Assembly: GCA_965228265.1 (NCBI GenBank)
Contig: OZ245804.1
Coordinates: 3,038,001-3,102,000, forward strand
From: GCA-2732755 sp965228265
GTDB lineage: Bacteria > Planctomycetota > Phycisphaerae > Phycisphaerales > UBA1924
DNA length: 64,000 nucleotides
Reading direction: 5' to 3'
This document shows, piece by piece, positions 25,237-32,406 of this stretch. The position numbers and the translations under genes were made by a program. Each line of letters opens with the position of its first letter. The first letter of the stretch is position 1. The notes under the pieces are model-generated. The model worked only from the letters and a program-made list of their open reading frames with translations, was not told the DNA's origin and ran no database searches.

Positions 25237-25268
25237 AGGCTGGGCCGTCCTCAAGGACAGCCCAGCCT
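25237..25268 (-). terminator. rho-independent terminator of the HEAT-repeat gene
   Basis: On the minus strand, AGGCTGGGCTGTCCT and AGGACGGCCCAGCCT form a stem of about 15 bp with one mismatch and a tiny loop, directly followed by TTTTTT (plus-strand A-run 25230-25235). It lies about 55 bases past the stop of the HEAT-repeat gene. The rest of 25017-25323 shows no gene. Confidence 0.9.
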
Positions 25269-25323
25269 CGATCATCTGCGCGTTATAGGCTCTGATCACA
25301 CGTCCGAGAACGCGGACAAGAAC

Positions 25324-27471
25324 TCACTGACCGGCAAGAATCAGACGCACAAGGTCGCTCTCTGAGACACCAAGTGCACCGATCACCGTCGCCGCAGCCG
25401 TTGCTTCCTGATCATCACCCGTTGCCGAGAGCTGAACAAGCTGCTCCGTCAGCGGACCGTTGAGCATGTTGCCGTACCGGCGAGCCGAACCAGCGAGCTT
25501 ATAAAGAAGCTCGATCCGCTCGGAACCGCTCGCGGCAAGCGAGGCCTCCGCCAGTGTCGTCTGGGCGTTCGAGCGACCGATCCGGCTCAGCACCTCGGCC
25601 ACCTCGACCCGAACCGGGCCGGTGGTCTCGTTCATCGCCGCGATCAGGCTCACCGTCGCGTCGCCGACGTCGAGAACGCTGTTCTCAGCCACAGCAAGGT
25701 CACGCAGGGCCGCCAGCGAACGCATCGCAAACTCACGAGCCTCGTCCTCCTCGATCACGCCGCCCGCGGCCACATCGACAAGATCCGAGATCGCTGCCGT
25801 CATCGAAGCCTCGTCGATCCCGAAGGAGCGAACCGCGATGGAGATGTCGCTGCCGTGCACCCGGCGAAGCCTCGGGAGCTCATCCGTAGCCACGAGCGAG
25901 AGCACCGGAGCCGCTGAAAGCTTCGCGCTCGAGCGGATCGCGTTGATCAGCGGCTCGGTCTTCTCACGACCGGCCTGCGTCACGATCAGATCGACACCGG
26001 GCACCTCGGCGATCGCCTGGGACAGCTCGCTGACCTGGCTGCCGAAGGGAAGCACCTCATACCCCATGCCCTCGAGCACCCGACGCGTCGAGCGGTACTG
26101 CTCGTCGCTCTCGGCGATCACAAGGGCGTAATTCGTGCCGGCAAAGCGGATCGAGCTGGCAAGGATCGGCACCACACGCTCGGCGCCCTGGAAGCCGGCG
26201 CGGGGCTGCGACGATGCGATCGCCAGCGCCGCGTCGTACTGCACGCGCCGACTCGGGTAGTTCAGAGCTGCCACGAGCGGGCTCTGGCCCGACTGGCGGT
26301 CCCAGATCAGCCCCGGACCCGCGGTCCGCTCAATCGCCTCGACGGCCCGGCGGGCCAGTCGCGTATCACGATCCTCAAGAGCACGTCCAAGAACGTTCTC
26401 GCTCACCACCGGACCCGAAGCCACGGCGTAGTACATCGCCTCACGCATCGAGGGCGGGTAAGCCGGGTTGTCGTAACCGTCGGCCTCGTCGATCTCACGC
26501 GAGAAGTTCGACGCGACCCAGAGGCTCAGCGCCGACGGGCCCTGCGAACCGAGTTCCATCGCACGCTCGGCCAGACGCATCGTGCGGGCCTCGTGGTACA
26601 CGCGGGTGTCGATCGCCGTCGGGATCAGCCCGACCGACGGGTCGTAGTTCCAGAGCAACTGGAAATCCTCACCGGGGAAGCTGGTGAGCTCGTCACGCTC
26701 GTTGTAGTAGCCCTCGGCGAGCTGGCGGTAGAGCTCGGACGTCGAGCCGCTGACACCCAGGTTGTCCAGCGCCCGGTCGCAGGCGTTGCGGACGGGGTCG
26801 CTCAGGGTCTTGTCGCGGAGCTCAGAGATGTACGGGGCCGCAGCCGCGTAGCCGAGCTGGCCCAGCACGTTGACGAGCTGTTCCTGCCCGGCGGGGTCGA
26901 TGTCCATGAGCGACACCGAAAGCGGGATGACCGGCGCCCGGCCCGATTCGTTCAGAAGCCGCTGCACCTGCGTGCGGAGCTGCACGTCGGTGCGTTGCAG
27001 CATCGCGTCGATGAGCTGGGGCATGGCGTACTCGCCGGCCGCCTTGAGCCGCTCACGGGCGTAGAGGCGTGCACGCAGCCCACCGGTCAGGCCCTCGATG
27101 TTGCGTTCGATCTCGTTCGGATCGCGGGCCCGCTGGAGCCGGCCATCGCTGAGCATCGTGACGATCTTGGCCGCGATGGGCTCGATCTCGGCCCGGCGCA
27201 GCGCCTTGGCCAGCGCCTCGTCGAGTTCGTCCTGGATGTCGGACTCTTCGACGAGTTCCAGCAGCTCACGCGGGGTCAGGCCCTGTCCGAGAATCTCGGT
27301 GGCCGTGCCCGCGGCCGCGTCGGCCTGATGCACGTTCACGTAGAAGATGAAGTCACGCAATTGCGACTTCAGATCCGGCTCCTCGTCCTGGGCATGGGTC
27401 AGGCCCGAGAGGCCGAGTGTCATTCCAATGCCGGCTGCGCGCAACAGCCGAACCGATCGATTCCAATCCAT
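25324..27471 (-). CDS. exported HEAT-repeat protein with receiver-like domain
   Basis: 715 residues from ATG 27471. A signal peptide (LLRAAGIGMTLGLSGLTHAQ) ends near residue 28. Residues of about 30-430 form HEAT/ARM-like paired helices (for example ARLYARERLKAAGEYAMPQLIDAML; EQLVNVLGQLGYAAAAPYISEL). Residues 447-570 read like a response-regulator receiver fold: YALVIAESDEQYRSTRRVLEGM, then VDLIVTQ about 42 residues later. The phosphoacceptor position is Thr or Gln and the acidic pair is reduced, so phosphorylation is unlikely. Further HEAT-like helices follow to the end. Function unknown; probably a secreted or periplasmic scaffold. A strong terminator follows. Confidence 0.75.
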   Translation of the reverse strand: MDWNRSVRLLRAAGIGMTLGLSGLTHAQDEEPDLKSQLRDFIFYVNVHQADAAAGTATEILGQGLTPRELLELVEESDIQDELDEALAKALRRAEIEPIAAKIVTMLSDGRLQRARDPNEIERNIEGLTGGLRARLYARERLKAAGEYAMPQLIDAMLQRTDVQLRTQVQRLLNESGRAPVIPLSVSLMDIDPAGQEQLVNVLGQLGYAAAAPYISELRDKTLSDPVRNACDRALDNLGVSGSTSELYRQLAEGYYNERDELTSFPGEDFQLLWNYDPSVGLIPTAIDTRVYHEARTMRLAERAMELGSQGPSALSLWVASNFSREIDEADGYDNPAYPPSMREAMYYAVASGPVVSENVLGRALEDRDTRLARRAVEAIERTAGPGLIWDRQSGQSPLVAALNYPSRRVQYDAALAIASSQPRAGFQGAERVVPILASSIRFAGTNYALVIAESDEQYRSTRRVLEGMGYEVLPFGSQVSELSQAIAEVPGVDLIVTQAGREKTEPLINAIRSSAKLSAAPVLSLVATDELPRLRRVHGSDISIAVRSFGIDEASMTAAISDLVDVAAGGVIEEDEAREFAMRSLAALRDLAVAENSVLDVGDATVSLIAAMNETTGPVRVEVAEVLSRIGRSNAQTTLAEASLAASGSERIELLYKLAGSARRYGNMLNGPLTEQLVQLSATGDDQEATAAATVIGALGVSESDLVRLILAGQ

Positions 27472-27888
27472 CCGCACGCCTTCACTCCAGGTGGCTGGGA
27501 TCGGGGGAGATGACTCGGGGCACGCCCGCGGGCCGCCTTGCCCATGCATCTTCCAATCTGTGCCTCGGTGCCAACCTATCTCAACCGCTTCAGAGGGCTC
27601 CTTGCCCCCCTCACGACGCCGCCACGCCCCGCGTGCGGCAGATCAGCCTAGGCAAGGTACCAGCCAAAGTGCCCGCCCGTCAATCAGGGGGACCCATGTT
27701 CATGGATCTGCCCCACGACCCATCCAAGGTCCGAATACAAGCAAACACGACTCGGACCATCCCCCGAGGTCAAGACGCACCCGCCGTAGACCGATGCCAT
27801 GCCGGGTGCAAGGTCTGTCCCGGTCGTATGGGCCGGGCCTTGTGGCGCGATTGCTGGGGTATTGGCCCCGCTGGCTGAGGTGAGATCC
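27472..27888. other. 417-base region between divergent genes
   Basis: No recognised family lies here. It contains the 5' regions of the HEAT-repeat gene (minus) and the HTH-receiver gene (plus). One small frame, 27696-27878, is listed separately. I see no convincing -35/-10 pair. Confidence 0.5.
27696..27878 (+). CDS. possible 60-residue cysteine-containing small protein
   Basis: ATG 27696 is preceded by AGGGGGA six bases upstream. The frame runs 60 codons to a stop 10 bases before the HTH-receiver gene. The translation starts MFMDLPHDPSKVRIQANTTR and contains CHAGCKVC, a C-x3-C-x2-C pattern, with a further Cys near the end. Spacing would suit a short leader or co-translated small protein. 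There is no homology I recognise and the frame is open further upstream, so it may be chance in GC-rich DNA. Confidence 0.25.
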   Translation: MFMDLPHDPSKVRIQANTTRTIPRGQDAPAVDRCHAGCKVCPGRMGRALWRDCWGIGPAG

Positions 27889-28470
27889 ATGCCGATCGAC
27901 AAGGACGTGCTGACGACGGGCGAGGTCGCCAAGATCTGCAACGTCGCACCGAGAACCGTCTCGAAGTGGTTCGATTCCGGTGCGCTCAAGGGATACCGAA
28001 TCCCAGGGTCCAAGGACCGCAGAATCCCTGTCCCCGAGCTCGTCAAATTCATGAAGGCCCACGGCATCCCCCTCGACGGGATCACCGGTGGCCGCACTCG
28101 CGTGCTCATCGTCGATGACGATGTCGATGTCACCAACACACTCAAGGATGTCCTCATCGAGCGCACAAACTACGACGTCCGCACCGCCAGCTCCGGCTTC
28201 GAGGCCGGCATGGAGTGCGAACGCTTCCGCCCTCACGTGCTCCTGCTCGACCTCCACCTGGGCGACAACAACGACGCCGACCGCGTCTCAAACCTCGTCC
28301 ACACCTCCGACAACCTCCAGATGACCAAGATCGTCCCGATGAGCGGCAAGCTCACCGACGGACAGGCCGCGGCTCTGGCGAGCAAGGGCTTCGAGGGCTT
28401 CCTCCGCAAGCCCTTCCAGGTCCGCCAGGTCGTCGAGTCCATCGAGGCCGCGACCGCGATGGTCTACTGA
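27889..28470 (+). CDS. HTH (excisionase/MerR-like) - receiver response regulator
   Basis: 193 residues from ATG 27889. Residues 5-60 are a winged helix-turn-helix of the excisionase/MerR type (LTTGEVAKICNVAPRTVSKW followed by FDSGALKGYRIPGSKDRRIP). Residues 65-190 are a receiver domain: TRVLIVDDDVDVTNTLKDVL with the acidic triad, phosphoacceptor Asp in VLLLDLHLGD, Ser in VPMSGK and Lys in FLRKPF. The DNA-binding domain is N-terminal, the reverse of most response regulators. It would regulate transcription upon phosphorylation by an unlinked histidine kinase. A compact terminator follows at 28506. Confidence 0.88.
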   Translation: MPIDKDVLTTGEVAKICNVAPRTVSKWFDSGALKGYRIPGSKDRRIPVPELVKFMKAHGIPLDGITGGRTRVLIVDDDVDVTNTLKDVLIERTNYDVRTASSGFEAGMECERFRPHVLLLDLHLGDNNDADRVSNLVHTSDNLQMTKIVPMSGKLTDGQAAALASKGFEGFLRKPFQVRQVVESIEAATAMVY

Positions 28471-28505
28471 GACACACCGCACACACACGACTTCTTGCTA
28501 CGCGA

Positions 28506-28523
28506 GACGGGCCCCGGCCCGTC
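28506..28523 (+). terminator. hairpin terminator after HTH-receiver gene
   Basis: GACGGGC / GCCCGTC stem with a four-base loop, followed within eight bases by a five-T run (28530-28534). It is 35 bases past the stop codon. Confidence 0.7.
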
Positions 28524-28532
28524 TTGTCGTTT

Positions 28533-29522
28533 TTACCCGATACGCACGAGCTTTTTCCGCGTCGGTGCGTCAAGCACACACTGCGCATCACCCAGCCATC
28601 GGCGCGCGTCTGAGTAATAGCCCGCCGTCGGTTTCAGTTCGTCCAGCAAACCCGAGAAATACCGGTTGAACCGCGCCATCGCCAGCTCACGCGTGAGCTT
28701 GGCGAAGATCGACGCGCTCGCCACGGGCAGGTGCGCCCGCTCGGAGTCGATCTCGAACATGATGCGCACGTCGCCCGACCAGCCGTGCAGCCTGTAGATG
28801 CTCCGCTCGGGCGTCTCCATCAGCCGCTCGGCCCTTGTGCCAGGCAGCTCGCGTTCGATGAGGTTGGCGTACCCCTTGCGCGCGCCGAGGCGGTCGCACA
28901 CGATCCGCACATCGTCGCCCGAGTCCTTGAACCGCCGCTCGATCGTGCGTAGGTGCGTCCCGATCGCCGAGGCCGTCACCTCGCCCTTGGTGCCCGCGGC
29001 CCGGACGATCTGGTTGAAGCGTTCCTCCCCCACCGCGATGCACGCGAGCTCCTCCGCCGCGACGCCCGCTTCAACCATCGCCGACCCGAGCACGTTGGTC
29101 GCGATCCCCAGCTCCCCCTCGCTCGACCCGAGCGGGAGGGCGATCGCCTCGCCCGCGTACCAGCTTTCATCGGGTAGCGTCGCGCCCAGGGCCGCCATGA
29201 GATGCCCGTCATCCGGCACGCTCACGCCCGCCGAGCCGAGGAGCGTCAGCGCCGCCCGTTCGAGGTGCGTCAAAGGGTGCCTGGTCTTGGACTGGTTCGA
29301 GAGCTTGAGCTGCTTGGAATCCGCGATCGCGACCCGGCCCCTCTTGTCGGCCCGGCTTTCCTTGAGCGATCGACACACCCCTGCACTGAGGACATCCCAC
29401 AGATCGGGGACGTGCGCGTCGTGGTCCCACCGCTCCACACGGAAGCAGGCGAGCCCCACGCACAGCGGCCCGAGCATCGGGCCGTAACCGGCTTCGTCGA
29501 TCCCGCAGTAAACAAGGGCCAT
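28533..29522 (-). CDS. RNase HII-like protein with altered GRG motif
   Basis: 329 residues, longer than the roughly 200 of ordinary RNase HII. Catalytic landmarks are present: GIDEAGYGPMLGPL (Asp-Glu pair), IADSKQL (DSK), VCDRLGARKGY (mid Asp) and VASASIFAKLTRE (the ASIxAKxxRD helix, last Asp replaced by Glu). The GRG signature that lets RNase HII sense the RNA-DNA junction reads GYG. Extra material of about 90 residues lies between the DSK motif and the mid Asp. Family knowledge: RNase HII removes ribonucleotides from DNA. Whether this variant has the same specificity is uncertain. It converges on the terminator of the regulator gene. Confidence 0.7.
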   Translation of the reverse strand: MALVYCGIDEAGYGPMLGPLCVGLACFRVERWDHDAHVPDLWDVLSAGVCRSLKESRADKRGRVAIADSKQLKLSNQSKTRHPLTHLERAALTLLGSAGVSVPDDGHLMAALGATLPDESWYAGEAIALPLGSSEGELGIATNVLGSAMVEAGVAAEELACIAVGEERFNQIVRAAGTKGEVTASAIGTHLRTIERRFKDSGDDVRIVCDRLGARKGYANLIERELPGTRAERLMETPERSIYRLHGWSGDVRIMFEIDSERAHLPVASASIFAKLTRELAMARFNRYFSGLLDELKPTAGYYSDARRWLGDAQCVLDAPTRKKLVRIG

Positions 29523-29600
29523 GGCCAGTGAGCCTACCCGACCCCGCCCAAAACGACCCGCGGCTGACCCGAAGGTCAGCCGCGAAGTCTGTCAGTTGAA

Positions 29601-29686
29601 TGCGGATGAGAGGACTTGAACCTCCACGGGGTTTTACCCCCACTAGGACCTGAACCTAGCGCGTCTGCCAATTCCGCCACATCCGC
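29601..29686 (-). tRNA. tRNA-Leu (CAG)
   Basis: The minus strand gives a class II tRNA. The acceptor stem GCGGATG/CATCCGC has seven pairs with discriminator A at 29601. The D arm contains GGCGGAATTGGCAGACGC. The anticodon stem CTAGG/CCTAG has loop TTCAGGT (anticodon CAG). The long variable arm is GTGGGGGTAAAACCCCGT, and the T arm contains GGTTCAAGTCC. The 3' CCA is not encoded. It reads CUG leucine codons, abundant in this GC-rich genome. Confidence 0.96.
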
Positions 29687-29750
29687 AGCGGGGCGATCCT
29701 AGGTCCGCCCCGGGCAGGCTTCCACGAAGTCCGCCCTTCTCTCGGCAGGA

Positions 29751-30869
29751 TCAGGCCTCGGCCAGTTCCTCGTCCACCTCGGCGCCCTCGGACTCCTCGG
29801 CTTCCATCTGGGCCAGACGCTCGCGCACCTTCTTGGGCAGCTTCGCCTCCAGCACCGCCTCCCGGATCTCCTCGAAGAGGTCCTGGTTCTCCGACAGAAA
29901 CCGCTTGGCCGCCTCGCGACCCTGCCCCAGACGCACGTCGCCGTAGCTGAACCACGCCCCGGCCTTGTCGGCGATGCCCGTCTCGACCGCCAGATCGAGC
30001 AGGTCACCCGAGGAGCTGATGCCTTCCTCGTACATGATGTCGAACTCCGCGTCGCGGAAGGGCGGGGCGACCTTGTTCTTGACGACGCGGGCGCGGGTTC
30101 GGCTGCCCACGGTCTGGTCGCCCTCCTTGATCGCACCGGTCCGGCGAACGTCGATCCGGACCGACGAGAAGAACTTGAGCGCCCGGCCGCCGGGGGTCGT
30201 CTCGGGCGATCCGAACATCACGCCGATCTTCTCGCGGATCTGGTTGATGAAGATGACCGTCACCTGGCTGCGGGCGATGACACCCGTCAGCTTGCGCATG
30301 GCCTGCGACATCAGGCGGGCCTGGAGGCCCACAGCCGCGTCGCCCATCTCGCCCTCAATCTCGGCCCGCGGGATCAGAGCCGCGACGGAGTCGACGACGA
30401 TCAGGTCAACCGCGTTGGATCGGACGAGCAGCTCGACGATCTCGAGCGCCTGCTCGCCCGAGTCGGGCTGGCTGACGAGGAGGTGGTCGATGTCCACGCC
30501 GATCTTCTTGGCCCACGACGGGTCGAGCGCGTGCTCGGCATCGACGAACGCCGCCACCCCCCCACGCTTCTGCGCCTGGGCGGCGATGCTCAGACACACA
30601 GTCGTCTTACCCGAGGACTCCGGGCCGAAGATCTCGACGATTCGGCCCTTTGGGATGCCCTTGCCGCCGAGCGCGAGGTCGAGGCTGATCGAGCCCGTGC
30701 TGATGCCCGGGATGGAGAGGTAGGCGTCCTCGTCCAGGCTCATGATCGCGCCCTGGCCGAAGGATTTTTCGATCTGACTGATTGTTCTTTTGAGGACCTC
30801 GGCCCGAGCATTCTCGGTGTCGGTCTTGGCCTGAAGGGTCTTGCCGGGTCCGGTTTTACGCTTGGCCAT
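29751..30869 (-). CDS. recA: recombinase RecA
   Basis: 372 residues. A short basic N-terminal addition precedes the core. Walker A GPESSGKTT is at residues 82-90. Walker B (VDLIVVDSVAAL), loop L1 (EGEMGDAAVG), loop L2 (FINQIREKIGVMFGSPETTPGGRALKFFSS) and KNKVAPPFRDAEFDI are all typical. The C-terminal tail is very acidic, as in other RecA proteins, which restrains DNA binding. RecA forms filaments on ssDNA for homologous pairing and stimulates LexA-type self-cleavage. An imperfect dyad ACAAATTTGT at 31079-31088, about 210 bases upstream, might be an operator, but no consensus LexA box is recognisable. Confidence 0.98.
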   Translation of the reverse strand: MAKRKTGPGKTLQAKTDTENARAEVLKRTISQIEKSFGQGAIMSLDEDAYLSIPGISTGSISLDLALGGKGIPKGRIVEIFGPESSGKTTVCLSIAAQAQKRGGVAAFVDAEHALDPSWAKKIGVDIDHLLVSQPDSGEQALEIVELLVRSNAVDLIVVDSVAALIPRAEIEGEMGDAAVGLQARLMSQAMRKLTGVIARSQVTVIFINQIREKIGVMFGSPETTPGGRALKFFSSVRIDVRRTGAIKEGDQTVGSRTRARVVKNKVAPPFRDAEFDIMYEEGISSSGDLLDLAVETGIADKAGAWFSYGDVRLGQGREAAKRFLSENQDLFEEIREAVLEAKLPKKVRERLAQMEAEESEGAEVDEELAEA

Positions 30870-31136
30870 ATCGGTGGCCTCCTTTGTGCTGCGACAGTGG
30901 TCGGTGGATGGCGGCCCCCGTCAATCGACGGGCGGTCGGTCCACCGGCTGACGCCGGTCCCGATGCGGATCCGGGGGTTCCTCAATCGGAACCCTCACGG
31001 GCCGGGGGCGGCATCGGTCGCGTGCCCAGCGGGCGAAGTCTACCACATGGAGTGTTGTTCTGTCTACGTCAGGCCCAAACAAATTTGTGACAAACGTATC
31101 TCTCGGCCTGATCTGGACTTAGCGAATCGCCCGTTC
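30870..31136. other. recA upstream region
   Basis: No gene is seen. It contains the recA leader and, at 31079-31088, the 10-bp palindrome ACAAATTTGT in an otherwise GC-rich stretch, a possible regulator site. No -35/-10 pair can be called with confidence. Confidence 0.4.
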
Positions 31137-31281
31137 AAATGAGCCGCGGGCGTGAGCACGCGGAGGGGGCATAAGGCATTGGGCATTGGGCACTTGGAAT
31201 ACGGGGAGTTCGGTCCAGTGGCGGAGGCTTCCAGCCTCCGCGTCTTGTCAGAATCACGTCCGCGTGCTTACGCCCGCGGCT
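31137..31281. repeat. 145-base inverted repeat element (possible MITE-like)
   Basis: The left arm around 31137-31163 (AAATGAGCCGCGGGCGT, then AGCACGCGGA) is repeated inverted around 31257-31281 with one mismatch over about 26 bases. The interior holds a second hairpin, GGCGGAGGCTTCCAGCCTCCGC, at about 31221-31242. No transposase frame lies inside. The element sits just before the prepilin gene. Confidence 0.65.
31166..31200. repeat. GGCATTGGGCATTGGGCACT flanking repeat, left copy
   Basis: GGCATAAGGCATTGGGCATTGGGCACTTGG is built of degenerate 8-base units (GGCATTGG). A related array lies on the other side of the prepilin gene at 32309-32356, in the same orientation. Confidence 0.55.
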
Positions 31282-31358
31282 CATTTCAGCGCGTTGCTCG
31301 CAACAGGCCGATCACGCTTCCCGTATCTTGCATGGAAGCAGCATTTCGGAGCACTGTC

Positions 31359-32309
31359 ATGCGACGAGCGGGGTTTACAATAGTTGAGCTCGTCGTTCTC
31401 ATCGGCGTGTTACTCGTACTAGTAGCAGTACTCGGATTATTCTTCCCCGCCTATAGCAAACGCCCACGTCCCAATCAGCAGCTTCGAGACGCAGTTCAAC
31501 TTCGCGGCATTCACTCGGCGTTTGTACTCTGGGCTGGCAACAACGACGACAGATACCCACTCCCCTCCGCGTTCGATGTCAATAACCACACCGTTTCAGA
31601 GCTTGGCCGGGCCAAGGACACCACGGCAAACATCATGTCTATTTTGGTGAGCGAAGGCTTCATCACCCCAGAATTGCTCGTGAGTCCGTTCGATCGGAAG
31701 TATGACAGGATCAGGACGTACGACAACTACGAAGTCGAACATCCGACTGATGCCGTGGACCCCGAGAAGGCCCTTTGGGACCCAAAACTCTCTGCTGATT
31801 TCACTTCCGAGGCCGGCGGGCACATCAGCTATGCGCATCTGATCCCGCAAGGATCACGGCTTGCGAAGTGGGGTAGCACATACAATGCTGAGGAAACAAT
31901 CCTCTCGAACCGCGGCCCCGAAATGCGATTGGTAGAGCAGAAAGATGGCGAAGTCACAACACACTTTGCGACCCCAACGACAAGGACAACTAGGTTTTTC
32001 ACGCATTCTGATTTTAAAAATAAAGACAACTGGTGGTCGGGCAACATTGCTTACAACGACAATCATGTTGAATACGGCCAGTTCATGTACGCGGATAATA
32101 AACCTGTCGGCACACCTTATGACATACCCCGCCTTAAGCTCCCACAGCAGGACGGCACAACACTTGACATCCACGACGTGATATTCGCCGACGAACAGGC
32201 CCCCGAGGGCAAGGACGCCTGGCGCGAGGCGTACGACGCCAACCAGTTCCTGGGCATCTTCACCACCGCCGGCGAGAACCGCGAGGACTTCACGTCGATC
32301 TGGGATTAA
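31359..32309 (+). CDS. prepilin-like protein (type IV leader), AT-richer than surroundings
   Basis: 316 residues from ATG 31359, chosen because it gives the short leader MRRAG|FTIVELVVLIGVLLVL with Glu5 intact. The globular part (WAGNNDDRYPLPSAF; GHISYAHLIPQGSRLAKWGS; WWSGNIAYNDNHVEYGQFMY) resembles the large secreted prepilin-like proteins that many planctomycetes have in numerous copies. The NDNHVEY stretch recalls the H-x-DG region of these proteins. It has more A/T and more AAT/GAT/ATT codons than its neighbours, especially at 31950-32110, and is flanked by related repeat arrays, suggesting horizontal or recombinational origin. No pilus assembly genes are adjacent. Confidence 0.75.
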   Translation: MRRAGFTIVELVVLIGVLLVLVAVLGLFFPAYSKRPRPNQQLRDAVQLRGIHSAFVLWAGNNDDRYPLPSAFDVNNHTVSELGRAKDTTANIMSILVSEGFITPELLVSPFDRKYDRIRTYDNYEVEHPTDAVDPEKALWDPKLSADFTSEAGGHISYAHLIPQGSRLAKWGSTYNAEETILSNRGPEMRLVEQKDGEVTTHFATPTTRTTRFFTHSDFKNKDNWWSGNIAYNDNHVEYGQFMYADNKPVGTPYDIPRLKLPQQDGTTLDIHDVIFADEQAPEGKDAWREAYDANQFLGIFTTAGENREDFTSIWD

Positions 32310-32356
32310 GGGGAGAGGCATTAGGCACAAGGCATTAGGCACTCGTAATGCGAATG
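32309..32356. repeat. GGCATTAGGCACAAGGCATTAGGCACT flanking repeat, right copy
   Basis: Tandem degenerate units of GGCATTAGGCAC follow the stop of the prepilin gene directly and are similar to the array at 31166-31200. The prepilin gene is thus bracketed by related direct repeats. Confidence 0.55.
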
Positions 32357-32406
32357 CCTTCAGAACCTCGTGCCCAGTGCCTTCCCCCACGCCCTAAGCT
32401 TGCCTC

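Noticed and set aside
31079..31088. ACAAATTTGT as a LexA/SOS operator for recA
   Set aside because: It does not match a known LexA consensus and is about 210 bases upstream of the recA start; kept only as a possible site in the description of the upstream region.
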